Below, in pieces: positions 35,174 through 43,550 of a stretch of 64,000 bases of DNA. Under the pieces are notes generated by a model. It ran no database searches, had not been told where the DNA came from, and saw nothing but the letters and a program-made list of their open reading frames with translations. The stretch lies in the NCBI RefSeq assembly GCF_900103325.1, contig NZ_FMXM01000008.1, forward strand, positions 1 through 64,000, given 5' to 3'. The DNA comes from Mesorhizobium qingshengii. Its GTDB lineage: Bacteria; Pseudomonadota; Alphaproteobacteria; Rhizobiales; Rhizobiaceae. The translations under genes and the position numbers were made by a program. The stretch's first letter is position 1, and each line of letters begins with the position of its first letter.

Positions 35174-36796
35174 ATGAGCGGCGTTCGACCATGCAGGGAT
35201 AAGGTATCGCGAGTGACTGGAAAAGGCAGGCGCCCAAATGTTCTCCTGATCACCTGCGACCAGTGGCGCGGCGATTGCCTGTCGGTCGCCGGCCATCCGG
35301 TTGTGAAGACGCCGAACGCCGACGCGCTGGCGGCCGAGGCTGTGCTGTTCAGGCGGCACTATGGTGGCGCTGCGCCCTGCTCGCCGGCCCGCGCCTGTCT
35401 CTATACCGGCCTCTACCAGATGAACAACCGCGTCTGCCGCAACGGCACGCCGCTCGATGCCCGTCACGGCAACATCGCGCTGCATGCCCGGAGCCTCGGC
35501 TATGATCCAACGCTGTTCGGCTACACCGATGTGTCGCTCGATCCGCGCCTGCTGGCGCCGGGCGACCCACGGCTGCAAAGCTATGAAGGCGTGCTGCCTG
35601 GATTCACGGTGCGCCAGTTGCTGCCTGAGCATCAGAAGCAGTGGCTGTCCTGGCTGAAGCAGCGGGGCATCGATGCCAGCGCCGGATCGCCCGACATCCA
35701 TCGCCCGGTGCACGACGGCGGCAAGGCCGACGCCAGGGTCAGCAGTGCACCACCCGTCTATTCCAGGGACGAGACCCCGGCCGCTTTTCTGACCGGCGAA
35801 TTCTCTCGCTGGCTTGGCGAGCAGGAGCAGGATGCACCATGGTTCGCCCATCTTTCCTTCATCAGCCCGCACCCGCCCTTCATCGTGCCGGAGCCATACA
35901 ACACCCTTTATGATCCAGCCGACGGTCCCGCCTTCCGGCGTGCGGCAAGTTGGCAGGCGGAGGCGGAGAGCCATCCCTATCTCGCCTATGACCTCAGCCT
36001 GCAGAAACGGACGAAGTTCCGGCCTGGTGTCGCGGGCAAGGTGCACGATTGGAGCGACGACGACTTTCGCCGCATCCGCGCGATCTATTACGGCATGATC
36101 TCCGAAATGGACGCGCAGCTCGGCCGCATCTGGCAAGCGGTCAAGGCCGCGGGCGCGTGGGAGGACACCATCATCGTGCTGACCTCCGACCATGCCGAGA
36201 TGATGGGCGACCATTTCATGCTCGGCAAGGGCGGTTATTTCGACGGCAGCTACCACATTCCGCTGATCGTCCGCGACCCGCGCCGGGGCAACACCGCCGG
36301 CGCCAGCATCGATCGCTTCACCGAAGCGGTGGACATAGTGCCGACCCTGCTCGACCTGCTCGGCGAGGATCCTGCACCGCACCTCGACGGACACTCGCTG
36401 AAGCCGTTCATCGAGGGCGAGAAACCGGAAGGCTGGCGCGACGCCGCGCATTGGGAGTTCGATTTCCGCTCGATCGCCGACGGCGAGGCCGAACGGCATT
36501 TCGGCATCGCATCACGCCAATGCAATCTCGCCGTCGTCCGCACCGAAAAGTTCAAATATGTGCATTTCGGCGGCGGCCTGCCGCCGCTGCTGTTCGATCT
36601 GGAAAGAGACGCAGGGGAACTGAACAATCTCGCCGCCGACCCCGCGCACCTCGTGGTGCGGCTTGAATTCGCGGAAAGGCTTCTTGCCTGGCGGGCCGAA
36701 CATCTCGATCAGTCGCTGGCGCTCGCCGAACTGACCGAACATGGGGTTGCCGGCTATGTCAGTAAGGCAATAGGGACTTGGGCAGTAGGCAGCTAG
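35174..36796 (+). CDS. Sulfatase-superfamily hydrolase (phosphonate monoester hydrolase-like)
   Basis: 540 residues from ATG 35174; GTG 35213 is an alternative closer to the conserved NVLLITCDQWRGD. The formylglycine motif is APCSPARACLYTG, the modified Cys near residue 69. Metal ligands are in ITCDQWRGD and LTSDHAEMMGDH. The C-terminus reads YKYVHFGGGLPPLLFDLERD, closely resembling rhizobial phosphonate monoester hydrolases. Activity needs a formylglycine-generating enzyme elsewhere. The native substrate is uncertain. The stop codon lies inside an 11-base inverted repeat. Confidence 0.9.
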   Translation: MSGVRPCRDKVSRVTGKGRRPNVLLITCDQWRGDCLSVAGHPVVKTPNADALAAEAVLFRRHYGGAAPCSPARACLYTGLYQMNNRVCRNGTPLDARHGNIALHARSLGYDPTLFGYTDVSLDPRLLAPGDPRLQSYEGVLPGFTVRQLLPEHQKQWLSWLKQRGIDASAGSPDIHRPVHDGGKADARVSSAPPVYSRDETPAAFLTGEFSRWLGEQEQDAPWFAHLSFISPHPPFIVPEPYNTLYDPADGPAFRRAASWQAEAESHPYLAYDLSLQKRTKFRPGVAGKVHDWSDDDFRRIRAIYYGMISEMDAQLGRIWQAVKAAGAWEDTIIVLTSDHAEMMGDHFMLGKGGYFDGSYHIPLIVRDPRRGNTAGASIDRFTEAVDIVPTLLDLLGEDPAPHLDGHSLKPFIEGEKPEGWRDAAHWEFDFRSIADGEAERHFGIASRQCNLAVVRTEKFKYVHFGGGLPPLLFDLERDAGELNNLAADPAHLVVRLEFAERLLAWRAEHLDQSLALAELTEHGVAGYVSKAIGTWAVGS

Positions 36797-36819
36797 AGGG
36801 TTACCCCACTGCCTACTGC
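36782..36819. terminator. Inverted repeat over the sulfatase stop, terminator-like
   Basis: GCAGTAGGCAG (36782-36792) and CTGCCTACTGC (36809-36819) are perfect complements around a 16-base loop. The region is rich in CTGCCTA heptamers (two tandem copies). It lies between convergent genes, but there is no T-run. Confidence 0.6.
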
Positions 36820-36833
36820 CTACTACTACTGCC

Positions 36834-38165
36834 CTATCGAACGATCAAGCGCTGCTGGTCGCGCTGCTGCGCATAGCTGCCCTTGTCGTAGGCGGTCTGA
36901 GCCTCCAGCTGTTCCTTGGTGAAGGTCGTATAGAGGTACTTGTTGCCATCCTTGTCGGTCATGAATTTGAGGTTATCCATGCCAACCGCGACCTCCTTCT
37001 CGCCGATGCCGAGGAAGCCGCCGACATCGACGATCACCGCATCGGTCTTGTTATCGGGCGTCAATACGACATCACCGATCTCGCCGACCTTGGCGTCATT
37101 GGCGCCATAGACAGTCGTGCCCTTCAGGTCATCGCCGCGAATCTCACCAACAGGCATCTCGGTCAAGGTCGACTTGTCGATCGCTGCCGTCTGCGTCTGG
37201 TCGGGAGCCGAGGCATCAGGGGCCGCCGGAGCCTCAGCCGTCTTGGCGGGGGCGACAGCGGGAGCCGTGGTGTTGGACGGTGCAGCGGCCGGTGCGGTTG
37301 CTGCCGGCTCATTGGACGCCGTCGTTGCCGGCGCCGGATCATAGGCCTTGCGATTGAAGTCCGGCTGCGCCAGCAATTCTTCCTTGGTGGTCTGTGCCAC
37401 CAACCAGCGGTCGCCGTTCTTCTCGGCCCACTGGGCCTTGCCGAAGTCATAGGCGACGTTCTTGGCGCCGAGGCCAAGGAAGCCGCCGACGCCAATGACC
37501 AGCGATTGCGCCTTGCCTTCCCTCGTCAGCACGATGTCGTTGACGCTGCCGATATTCTGCGCGTCATCGCCTGTGCCGTTATACACGGTTTCGCCGATGA
37601 TGTTGGTGGCCAGATTGCCATCCGCACGCTTCACGGGCTCGGCCGTGGCCGCATTCATGTCGACGGGCTTCTGTGCGGTGTCCGTTGTCGCTGGCTGCGT
37701 CGGAGCCGTTGCATCAGTCGACGCCGCGGGCGCTGGCGCCGGGCCGTACGGCTTGCTGTCGAACTCGGGCTGCGCCGTCAACTCCTGCTTGGTCGTCTGG
37801 GCAACCAGCCAGCGATCGCCGTTCTTCTCGGCCCACTGCAACTTGTCATAGTCGAAAGCGACATTCTTCGCTCCCACACCCAGAAAGCCACCGACACCGA
37901 TGACGACGGATTTCGCCATGCCATCCTTGTCGAAGACGACGTCGCTGACCTTGCCGATGTCCTCAGCGTCATCGCCGGTGCCGTTGTAGACGGATTCGCC
38001 GATGATATTGGTGACGATGCTGCCTTCGGCGTGCGCTACTGGAGCAGCGGCCGGCTCCTGGACGGCAGGGGTCTGCGCGGGCGCCGGCGTTGTCGCACTC
38101 TGCGCATGGGCCCCGGTCGCGATCAGCGCTATGAGTGCTGTCGTGGCTAAGAGATTGCGGGTCAT
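36834..38165 (-). CDS. Exported protein with three PRC-barrel domains
   Basis: 443 residues. The signal peptide is LLATTALIALIATGAHA. Three PRC-barrel-like units follow, each with a VVIGVGGFLGVGAKNVAF-type block. Units 1 and 2 also share VTNIIGESVYNGTGDDA and WAEKNGDRWLVAQTTK almost exactly, indicating recent duplication. They are joined by Ala/Pro/Thr-rich linkers. PRC-barrels bind RNA or protein partners or sit at membranes. Function unknown. An exact EcfG promoter precedes it (38257-38281). Confidence 0.9.
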   Translation of the reverse strand: MTRNLLATTALIALIATGAHAQSATTPAPAQTPAVQEPAAAPVAHAEGSIVTNIIGESVYNGTGDDAEDIGKVSDVVFDKDGMAKSVVIGVGGFLGVGAKNVAFDYDKLQWAEKNGDRWLVAQTTKQELTAQPEFDSKPYGPAPAPAASTDATAPTQPATTDTAQKPVDMNAATAEPVKRADGNLATNIIGETVYNGTGDDAQNIGSVNDIVLTREGKAQSLVIGVGGFLGLGAKNVAYDFGKAQWAEKNGDRWLVAQTTKEELLAQPDFNRKAYDPAPATTASNEPAATAPAAAPSNTTAPAVAPAKTAEAPAAPDASAPDQTQTAAIDKSTLTEMPVGEIRGDDLKGTTVYGANDAKVGEIGDVVLTPDNKTDAVIVDVGGFLGIGEKEVAVGMDNLKFMTDKDGNKYLYTTFTKEQLEAQTAYDKGSYAQQRDQQRLIVR

Positions 38166-38256
38166 GATAGTCTCTCCTCGTGCGTGATTTCGTGCACGCC
38201 GCGCCCGGTTGAACTGTCCCTGGGAAGATCGGACGCGGCATCTTGTACGAGTTCAC

Positions 38257-38281
38257 AACGTCGTGACCATGCTGTTGTTCC
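38257..38281 (-). promoter_or_regulatory. EcfG-type stress promoter for the PRC-barrel gene
   Basis: Minus strand GGAAC (38281-38277), 16 bases, CGTT (38260-38257), about 90 bases before the start codon. Exact match to the alphaproteobacterial EcfG consensus GGAAC-N16/17-CGTT. Confidence 0.8.
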
Positions 38282-38368
38282 GACAAAAACGCTGCCGGTT
38301 TCGTGACCAGAACGCGCGACAGTTGCGCGTCGGTCAAAATACACTCCGCCGAATTGCGAGGCCTCCTC

Positions 38369-38393
38369 GGAACTTTTCTTCCTTCGCCGCGTT
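38369..38393 (+). promoter_or_regulatory. EcfG-type stress promoter for the lipid-kinase gene
   Basis: GGAAC (38369-38373), 16 bases, CGTT (38390-38393), 57 bases before ATG 38450. Confidence 0.8.
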
Positions 38394-38449
38394 CAGCCTG
38401 CGGCTGGGCGTGTCCCGGCCCGAATTGGGCTGAGAAAGCGGAGCTGGGC

Positions 38450-39370
38450 ATGAAATTCGCAGCGGTGCTGAACCGGGACGGCGGCACCTTGCGCACCACC
38501 GACCTTGCCGCCTTTTCCGACAGGATGCACCAGTACCTGGAGACGGCAGGCCACTCTCTCGTCATTGATATTGTTACCGGCAAGAACGTGGTCGAAGCGC
38601 TCGACAATGCTGCTTCGCGCCGCTCCGTCGATGTCGTGCTGGCCGGTGGCGGGGACGGAACCATTTCTGCGGCAGCCGCCCGGCTGATGGGCAAGAAGAA
38701 GGCGCTTGCCATATTGCCAGCCGGCACCATGAACCTGTTCGCGCGCGGGCTGGGCATTCCGCAATCCCTCGATGCCGCGCTGAAATCTTTTGCCGACGGC
38801 GAAATCATCGCGGTCGACATGGCCACGGCCAACGGCCGGCCCTTCGTCCACCAGTTCTCGATCGGCATGCATGCCAGGATGGTGCAACTGCGCCAAGGGA
38901 TGGAATTCGGCTCGCGCCTCGGAAAGATCAGCGCTTCGGCCAAGGCCGCCTGGGCGACGATCAACAACCCACCGGCGATGAACGTGACGCTCGGCATCGG
39001 CGAAGCCGAGATGACGGCCCGCATAACCGGCATCGGCATCACCAACAATCTGTTCGGCGAAGGTCACTTGCCTTACGCCGACAACCCGGCGGGTGGCGTG
39101 CTTGGCGTTTACGTCACCGTGGCGCGGCAGCGCGCCGAACTGGTCAAATTCTTCTTCAACGTGGCGCGCGGCAAATGGCGTGACAACGAGCATGTCGAAA
39201 TCCATCAGGCTGACCGAACAGTCCTGAAGATCCATTCGGGCATCAGGAAATTCCGCGCCGTCATGGACGGTGAACTGGTCAGGCTTGACCGCGAGACGAC
39301 GATCGAGATCCAGCCTGGCGCATTGAATGTCCTGGTGCCGGCCAGCGTCGCCGAGGCAAAGGCTGCCTGA
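38450..39370 (+). CDS. Diacylglycerol/lipid kinase family protein
   Basis: 306 residues. The nucleotide-binding motif is VLAGGGDGTISAAAARLMG, and the NAD/lipid kinase fold shows ILPAGTMNLFARGLGIP. The C-terminal part (FRAVMDGELVRLDRE) fits the YegS/DgkB group. Such kinases phosphorylate membrane lipids, for example diacylglycerol. Start ATG 38450 with GGAGC upstream. The exact EcfG promoter points to membrane remodelling during stress. Confidence 0.9.
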   Translation: MKFAAVLNRDGGTLRTTDLAAFSDRMHQYLETAGHSLVIDIVTGKNVVEALDNAASRRSVDVVLAGGGDGTISAAAARLMGKKKALAILPAGTMNLFARGLGIPQSLDAALKSFADGEIIAVDMATANGRPFVHQFSIGMHARMVQLRQGMEFGSRLGKISASAKAAWATINNPPAMNVTLGIGEAEMTARITGIGITNNLFGEGHLPYADNPAGGVLGVYVTVARQRAELVKFFFNVARGKWRDNEHVEIHQADRTVLKIHSGIRKFRAVMDGELVRLDRETTIEIQPGALNVLVPASVAEAKAA

Positions 39371-39399
39371 TGCGATCTGAGCCCATTGCAGCCGACACC

Positions 39400-39573
39400 C
39401 TACTCGCTGGGAGCATTGCCCTGCTGGGTCGTGTCCTTCTTGATCAACTCGCCATAAATCTCGGCGGCGCCCCACGCTACGAAGGCCAGCAGCAACGCTG
39501 CGATCAGAATGCGCAGGCCGTGTCGGCCCCAACGCCCCTGACGGGCTTTGTCCTCAGGAATAATCTTGATCAT
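39400..39573 (-). CDS. 57-residue single-helix membrane protein, EcfG-controlled
   Basis: From ATG 39573 (GAGGGCC upstream): MIKIIPEDKARQGRWGRHG, then one transmembrane helix LRILIAALLLAFVAWGAA, then a short polar tail ending TTQQGNAPSE. The length and composition match small membrane proteins widespread in Rhizobiales. Its promoter at 39634-39658 is exact. Probably a stress-induced membrane peptide. The 5' part overlaps open frames of the neighbour on the other strand that are not translated. Confidence 0.75.
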   Translation of the reverse strand: MIKIIPEDKARQGRWGRHGLRILIAALLLAFVAWGAAEIYGELIKKDTTQQGNAPSE

Positions 39574-39633
39574 GGTCGGCCCTCGGATCGTTTTGCGCCA
39601 GCTGGCGCGTCCGGCAAAACAACATGGTCGGGT

Positions 39634-39658
39634 AACGGTTCCTCGCTACGATGGTTCC
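39634..39658 (-). promoter_or_regulatory. EcfG-type stress promoter for the 57-residue protein
   Basis: Minus strand GGAAC (39658-39654), 16 bases, CGTT (39637-39634), about 60 bases before ATG 39573. Confidence 0.8.
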
Positions 39659-39733
39659 GGGCCGGCGGGCCGGCGCGGGGCTGGCGGACCGGCGAGGCGG
39701 CGGCGAAGACCAGGGCGGGCATTGGGGACTTGG

Positions 39734-41266
39734 GTGAATAGCAGGACGAAAACAGTGCCGGGTTTGCCGGCCGAAGTTGTACGCGCGGTAAAGGACGAGG
39801 ACCGGCTGGCCGTGTTGCACGGGCTGCAGATGCTGGACACGGCGGCCGATCCGGATTTCGACCGCATAGGCGGCCTTGCCGCTGCGGTGATGCGGGCACC
39901 TATCGCTTTGGTTACGCTCGTCGACATCGAGCGGCAATGGTTCAAGTCCTGCATCGGCCTGGACGAGACCGAAACCGCGACCGACATCTCCTTCTGCGCC
40001 CATGCGATCGCCGCTGGCGACGAGCCGATGGTGGTGGCGGATGCAACGGTCGACCCACGTTTCAAGGCCAACCCGCTGGTCACCGGCAAGCATCATCTCC
40101 GCTTCTACGCGGGCGCGCCGATGATCGTGGCTGGCGTCCGGATCGGCACGCTGTGCGTGCTCGACCGCAAGCCGCATGTCTTTCCATCCCGCGCGAAGTT
40201 AGACCAGTTGAAGGCGCTCGCCGGCCTCGCCGGCAGCCTGTTCACTTTGAAGGACGCGACCCGCAGCGGCGCCATCGCCGAGGCAGCGCTGGCGCGCGAG
40301 GAGAAACGGCGCGCCATCGCGCTCGATGCGGCGTCGCTGGCCAGCTGGGCGTGGGATATCCGCAGCGACATCATCGAATGTGACACCTTGCTGTCGGAGC
40401 TGTTCAACCTGCCGCGCTCGAACCGGCTGCGGGCGCGCGACATCCTCACCGCCATCGATCCCCGCGACGTCTACCAGACCGAAACCCGCTTTCGCGATGC
40501 CTTGACCGGCAGCGACGACTATTTCGGCGAATACCGGGTGAAGGGCTTTCATCCACCGCGGTGGCTCGCCACGCGCGGTCGTGTCATCGAGCGCGATGGC
40601 GACGGCAAGCCGACGCTGATCTTCGGCGTCAACTATGACATCACCGAGCGCAAGCTTGGCGACGAGCGGCAACGGCTGCTGCTGCGTGAGCTCAACCACC
40701 GCGTCAAGAACACGCTGGCGACCGTCCAGGCGCTGGCGACGCAGACCGTGCGCCACGCCCGCCAACCGAGCGAGTTCCTCGAGGCCTTCGGCGCCCGGCT
40801 TCAGGCCCTCGGCATCGCCCACAATCTCTTGTCCGACCGCGAGTGGCGCGGCATCGGCATCCGCGAACTGGTCCAGATCGAGGTGAAGCCTTTCGACACC
40901 GCCGAGCAGCCGCGCATGACGATCTCCGGCGCCGACCTGTTGCTATCGCCCGACCAGGCCGTCGGACTGGGCCTGATCCTGCATGAACTGGCCAGCAATG
41001 CGCTGCAATATGGCTCGCTGTCGGTGGCGTCCGGCAAGGTTGACCTGAACTGGAAGGCGCAAGGCAGGAAGGGTGACAGACGCCTTGTGCTGACGTGGCG
41101 CGAAAGCGGCGGCCCCGAGGTTGCCCCGCCCGAGCGACACGGCTTCGGCTCGATCCTGATCCGCCGCAGCCTTGCCAAGGTCATCTCGAGCGAAGTGACG
41201 CATGAGTTCCGGCCGGAAGGCGTGTTTGCCGAAATATCCATGCCGTTGGAAGATCTGTCGAAGTGA
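39734..41266 (+). CDS. GAF-PAS sensor histidine kinase, HWE/HisKA_2 type
   Basis: 510 residues from GTG 39734 (TTGGGGA upstream). An N-terminal GAF domain (about 15-160; APIALVTLVDIERQWFKSC and DISFCAHAIAAGDEPMVV) is followed by a PAS domain (about 180-300). The kinase core LLLRELNHRVKNTLATVQAL has its phospho-His near residue 321. The ATPase domain has GLILHELASNALQYG. HWE/HisKA_2 kinases typically drive PhyR in the general stress response. Soluble. Closest to phyR on the left side. Confidence 0.93.
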   Translation: MNSRTKTVPGLPAEVVRAVKDEDRLAVLHGLQMLDTAADPDFDRIGGLAAAVMRAPIALVTLVDIERQWFKSCIGLDETETATDISFCAHAIAAGDEPMVVADATVDPRFKANPLVTGKHHLRFYAGAPMIVAGVRIGTLCVLDRKPHVFPSRAKLDQLKALAGLAGSLFTLKDATRSGAIAEAALAREEKRRAIALDAASLASWAWDIRSDIIECDTLLSELFNLPRSNRLRARDILTAIDPRDVYQTETRFRDALTGSDDYFGEYRVKGFHPPRWLATRGRVIERDGDGKPTLIFGVNYDITERKLGDERQRLLLRELNHRVKNTLATVQALATQTVRHARQPSEFLEAFGARLQALGIAHNLLSDREWRGIGIRELVQIEVKPFDTAEQPRMTISGADLLLSPDQAVGLGLILHELASNALQYGSLSVASGKVDLNWKAQGRKGDRRLVLTWRESGGPEVAPPERHGFGSILIRRSLAKVISSEVTHEFRPEGVFAEISMPLEDLSK

Positions 41267-41274
41267 CAGAGCTT

Positions 41275-41303
41275 CATCCCGAAAAGTGGAAACCGGTTTT
41301 CGG
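41275..41303. repeat. GATC-armed short palindromic repeat, partial copy
   Basis: TCATCCCGAAAAGTGGAAACC followed by GGTTTTCGG shares the CCCGAAAAGTGGAA core with 49914-49960. It borders the stop of the membrane-protein gene at 41304. Confidence 0.6.
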
Positions 41304-41762
41304 TTATCTCCGTTCGCCTTCATCCGGATCATCGGGTTTCACGTTTTCGCGGTAGATGGCGTAGGCCACGAGCGCCGCCGCCGGACCCAGAATGAGGCCG
41401 AGACCGGCTTTTCCCTTGAGCAGCGCCGGCAGCACCGCGAGCGCGGCTGTGATGCCGATCATCTTCATGTCGGCGTTGCGTCGTCTCGCCTCGCGGCGGG
41501 CGCGGGCGCCAGACATCAGCTGATGGATCAACAGGATCAGCCCGGCGATGATCAGAAAGCCGGCGCCGAAGCCAAGTGCTGCCGCCAGCGATCCGTAGCG
41601 GGCCGCCGCCCAGATATAGGCCGCGCCGACCAGAAAGCCGAGACCGCAGAGCGCTGCCAGCGTGGCCAGCACATAGATGATGGCCGCCGTGCGCGCGCGG
41701 CGCATGGCGGCTGCGGTTTCACCCGAGGCGAAACCCGAGAGCAGGGATACCAGCAGTCCCAT
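41304..41762 (-). CDS. Small integral membrane protein (Holin-X/DUF1469-like)
   Basis: 152 residues with about four hydrophobic segments (AAIIYVLATLAALCGLGFLV; LGFGAGFLIIAGLILLI; IGITAALAVLPALL; LGLILGPAAALVAYAIY) separated by an arginine-rich loop. It lies 8 bases after the DUF883-like gene and is co-transcribed from that EcfG promoter. Such pairs are typical of rhizobial stress operons. Function unknown. Confidence 0.8.
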   Translation of the reverse strand: MGLLVSLLSGFASGETAAAMRRARTAAIIYVLATLAALCGLGFLVGAAYIWAAARYGSLAAALGFGAGFLIIAGLILLIHQLMSGARARREARRRNADMKMIGITAALAVLPALLKGKAGLGLILGPAAALVAYAIYRENVKPDDPDEGERR

Positions 41763-41770
41763 CGGCGGGA

Positions 41771-42097
41771 CTAGCGACGCGCGAGAAGCGCGAAGAGGAA
41801 GCCGACGCCGGCGGCGATTGCCAGCGATGTTACCGGCTTTTCGCGTACGCTTGCCATCATCTGTGCTTCGATGTCCTTGGCGTTGCTGCGCAGGCTGTCA
41901 AACGCGGCTTCACCCTGGGCACGCAACTGCTCGACCCCTTCGGTGGCCGCGCGGCGGGCAGTGCCATAGCCGTGCTCGCTGGTCTTGGCCAACTGCTTCG
42001 TGAGCTTTTCGATATCGGCCTTCAACTGCTTGATATCGGCTTCGAGATCCGCACTCGCCCGGCCTTCGCTTGCGGTCTTCCCTGCGGTAGCTGCCAT
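41771..42097 (-). CDS. DUF883/ElaB-YqjD-like membrane-anchored protein
   Basis: 108 residues. A charged helical body (DIKQLKADIEKLTKQLAKTS) and a C-terminal membrane anchor (LAIAAGVGFLFALLARR) match the ElaB/YqjD family, which can tether ribosomes to the membrane in stationary phase. Ribosome site AAGGAG, leader of about 25 bases from an exact EcfG promoter. First gene of a two-gene operon. Confidence 0.88.
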   Translation of the reverse strand: MAATAGKTASEGRASADLEADIKQLKADIEKLTKQLAKTSEHGYGTARRAATEGVEQLRAQGEAAFDSLRSNAKDIEAQMMASVREKPVTSLAIAAGVGFLFALLARR

Positions 42098-42127
42098 TGC
42101 TTAACTCCTTGTGATTGCTTGATTTCA

Positions 42128-42152
42128 AACGCACCGCACGTCTCAAGGTTCC
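42128..42152 (-). promoter_or_regulatory. EcfG-type stress promoter for the DUF883/Holin-X operon
   Basis: Minus strand GGAAC (42152-42148), 16 bases, CGTT (42131-42128), 30 bases before ATG 42097. Confidence 0.82.
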
Positions 42153-42228
42153 GAGACTGGGACAAAGTACCTGAAAACGCGGGCGCGCGCACCTTGATGC
42201 GCCAACCCCTTGATAAAAAGGTGCATCG

Positions 42229-42990
42229 TCAGATCAGCGGCCGGCGCGCCTCGCCCAGCCCGTCCCAGCCGGCGAGCCTCTTGAGTCCTTCATTGTCGAT
42301 GACCTCGCAACCGCCGTCACGCCAGACGACCAGCTTGCGATCCATCAGCTTGCGGATCGTCTTGTTGGTGTGAACCAGCGACAGGCCAAGCGTATCGGCG
42401 ATGTGTTGTTGGGTGACCGGTATCTGAATGGATTGCTTGCCGTTCAGCCCGACGACCTTGGCCCGGCTGCCGATGAAGGCGATGAGATAGGCGGCACGCT
42501 CGATCGCACTGCGGCGGCCGATGCTGAGCAGGTTCTCGTCCAGCATGCGCTCCTCGCGCGATGCGATCCAGGTGATGTCGTAGGCCAGCCCGGGGTGATT
42601 GCGGTAGAGCTCATGGAGATGCTCGCGTTCGAAAACGCAAAGCAGCATTGGCGAAAGGGCTTCGACGGAATGCTGCATCTCGCCCATCACACTGCCTTGC
42701 AGGCCGATCAGATCGCCGGGCATGAGATAGTTGAGGATCTGGCGGCGACCATCCCGCAACAGCTTGTAGCGGAACGCCCAGCCGGAGAGCACGGTGTAGA
42801 GATGGGCGCTATGGCTGCCCTCCACCAGCACCGTGGCGCCCTTGTCGACCGAGAGTTCGCCCTTCTTGAATGTGCTGATGAAGGACAGTTCCTGCTTTTC
42901 GAACTCGCGAAAAACCGGCAATGGCCGCAACGGGCATTTCTCGCAAGGATACTGACGGCTGGAGACAGCGCGACCGTTCTGGCCCGACAT
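42229..42990 (-). CDS. Crp/Fnr-family transcriptional regulator
   Basis: 253 residues. The cyclic-nucleotide-like fold (TVLVEGSHSAHLYTVLSGWA; LMPGDLIGLQGSVMG) is followed by a C-terminal helix-turn-helix VTQQHIADTLGLSLVHTNKT. The N-terminus has YPCEKCPLRPLP, the CxxC half of an Fnr iron-sulfur cluster; the third Cys is Pro and only one mid-protein Cys (LLCVFE) follows. The start ATG 42990 has GAGGGG upstream. An EcfG promoter lies 54 bases upstream, placing it in the stress regulon. Confidence 0.9.
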   Translation of the reverse strand: MSGQNGRAVSSRQYPCEKCPLRPLPVFREFEKQELSFISTFKKGELSVDKGATVLVEGSHSAHLYTVLSGWAFRYKLLRDGRRQILNYLMPGDLIGLQGSVMGEMQHSVEALSPMLLCVFEREHLHELYRNHPGLAYDITWIASREERMLDENLLSIGRRSAIERAAYLIAFIGSRAKVVGLNGKQSIQIPVTQQHIADTLGLSLVHTNKTIRKLMDRKLVVWRDGGCEVIDNEGLKRLAGWDGLGEARRPLI

Positions 42991-43043
42991 TTCGACCCCT
43001 CTTCGAAAGCCCGCTCTTTGGAGCAGAGAGGGGCTGAGCTTCA

Positions 43044-43068
43044 AACGCGTTGCAAGGGTCGAGGTTCC
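43044..43068 (-). promoter_or_regulatory. EcfG-type stress promoter for the Crp/Fnr gene
   Basis: Minus strand GGAAC (43068-43064), 16 bases, CGTT (43047-43044). Confidence 0.82.
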
Positions 43069-43149
43069 GCTCTCGACCACATGTCTTTTTTAAATGACAG
43101 CTTGCCAAATAACGATCATGACTCCGGGTGTTTCAAGGAGTCCTTGCCT

Positions 43150-43530
43150 GTGCCCCCTTTGCTTGACGGATTGCGGATTCTGGTCCTGGAGGATGAATTT
43201 CTCATCGCCATGGATGTCGAGCAGCTTTGCCGCGACCATGGCGCTGGCGAGGTGGTGATCGCCCGCGATCTGGCCGAGATCGATGACCGGCAGGTCGCCA
43301 CGCAATTCGACGCGGCCATCGTCGACCTCATGGTGGGCGGCGCCTCGACACTCGATTTCGCCTCCGGGCTGCGCGCGGCGGGCGTCCCGTTCGTATTTGC
43401 TTCGGGCTATTCGGATGCCGATGAAATCAAGGAATCCTTTCCGGGCGTCAGGCTGGTCGGCAAGCCCTATTCGGGTGAAGACCTCGTGCAAGCGGTCGCC
43501 ACTGCCTGCGGGCTCGGTACTGCTGATTGA
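43150..43530 (+). CDS. Single-domain response regulator, FATGUY type (SdrG/MrrA-like)
   Basis: 126 residues from GTG 43150, preceded by AAGGAG 9 bases away; ATG 43081 is in frame but lacks a ribosome site. Receiver only: ILVLEDEFLIAMDVEQ, phospho-Asp in IVDLMVGG near residue 59, Lys in GKPYSGED. The PFVFASGYSD segment matches the PFxFATG-type family that relays phosphate from HWE/HisKA_2 kinases to PhyR. It ends 20 bases from ecfG. Known relatives modulate the general stress response. Confidence 0.88.
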   Translation: MPPLLDGLRILVLEDEFLIAMDVEQLCRDHGAGEVVIARDLAEIDDRQVATQFDAAIVDLMVGGASTLDFASGLRAAGVPFVFASGYSDADEIKESFPGVRLVGKPYSGEDLVQAVATACGLGTAD

Positions 43531-43550
43531 AAGACGATCCCGCGCCCAGG

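Noticed and set aside
35174..36796. Choline sulfatase (BetC) linked to the amine cluster
   Set aside because: The C-terminal pattern and the LITCDQWRGD start fit phosphonate monoester hydrolases better, and no TTGAAY-N4-RTTCAA operator precedes it.
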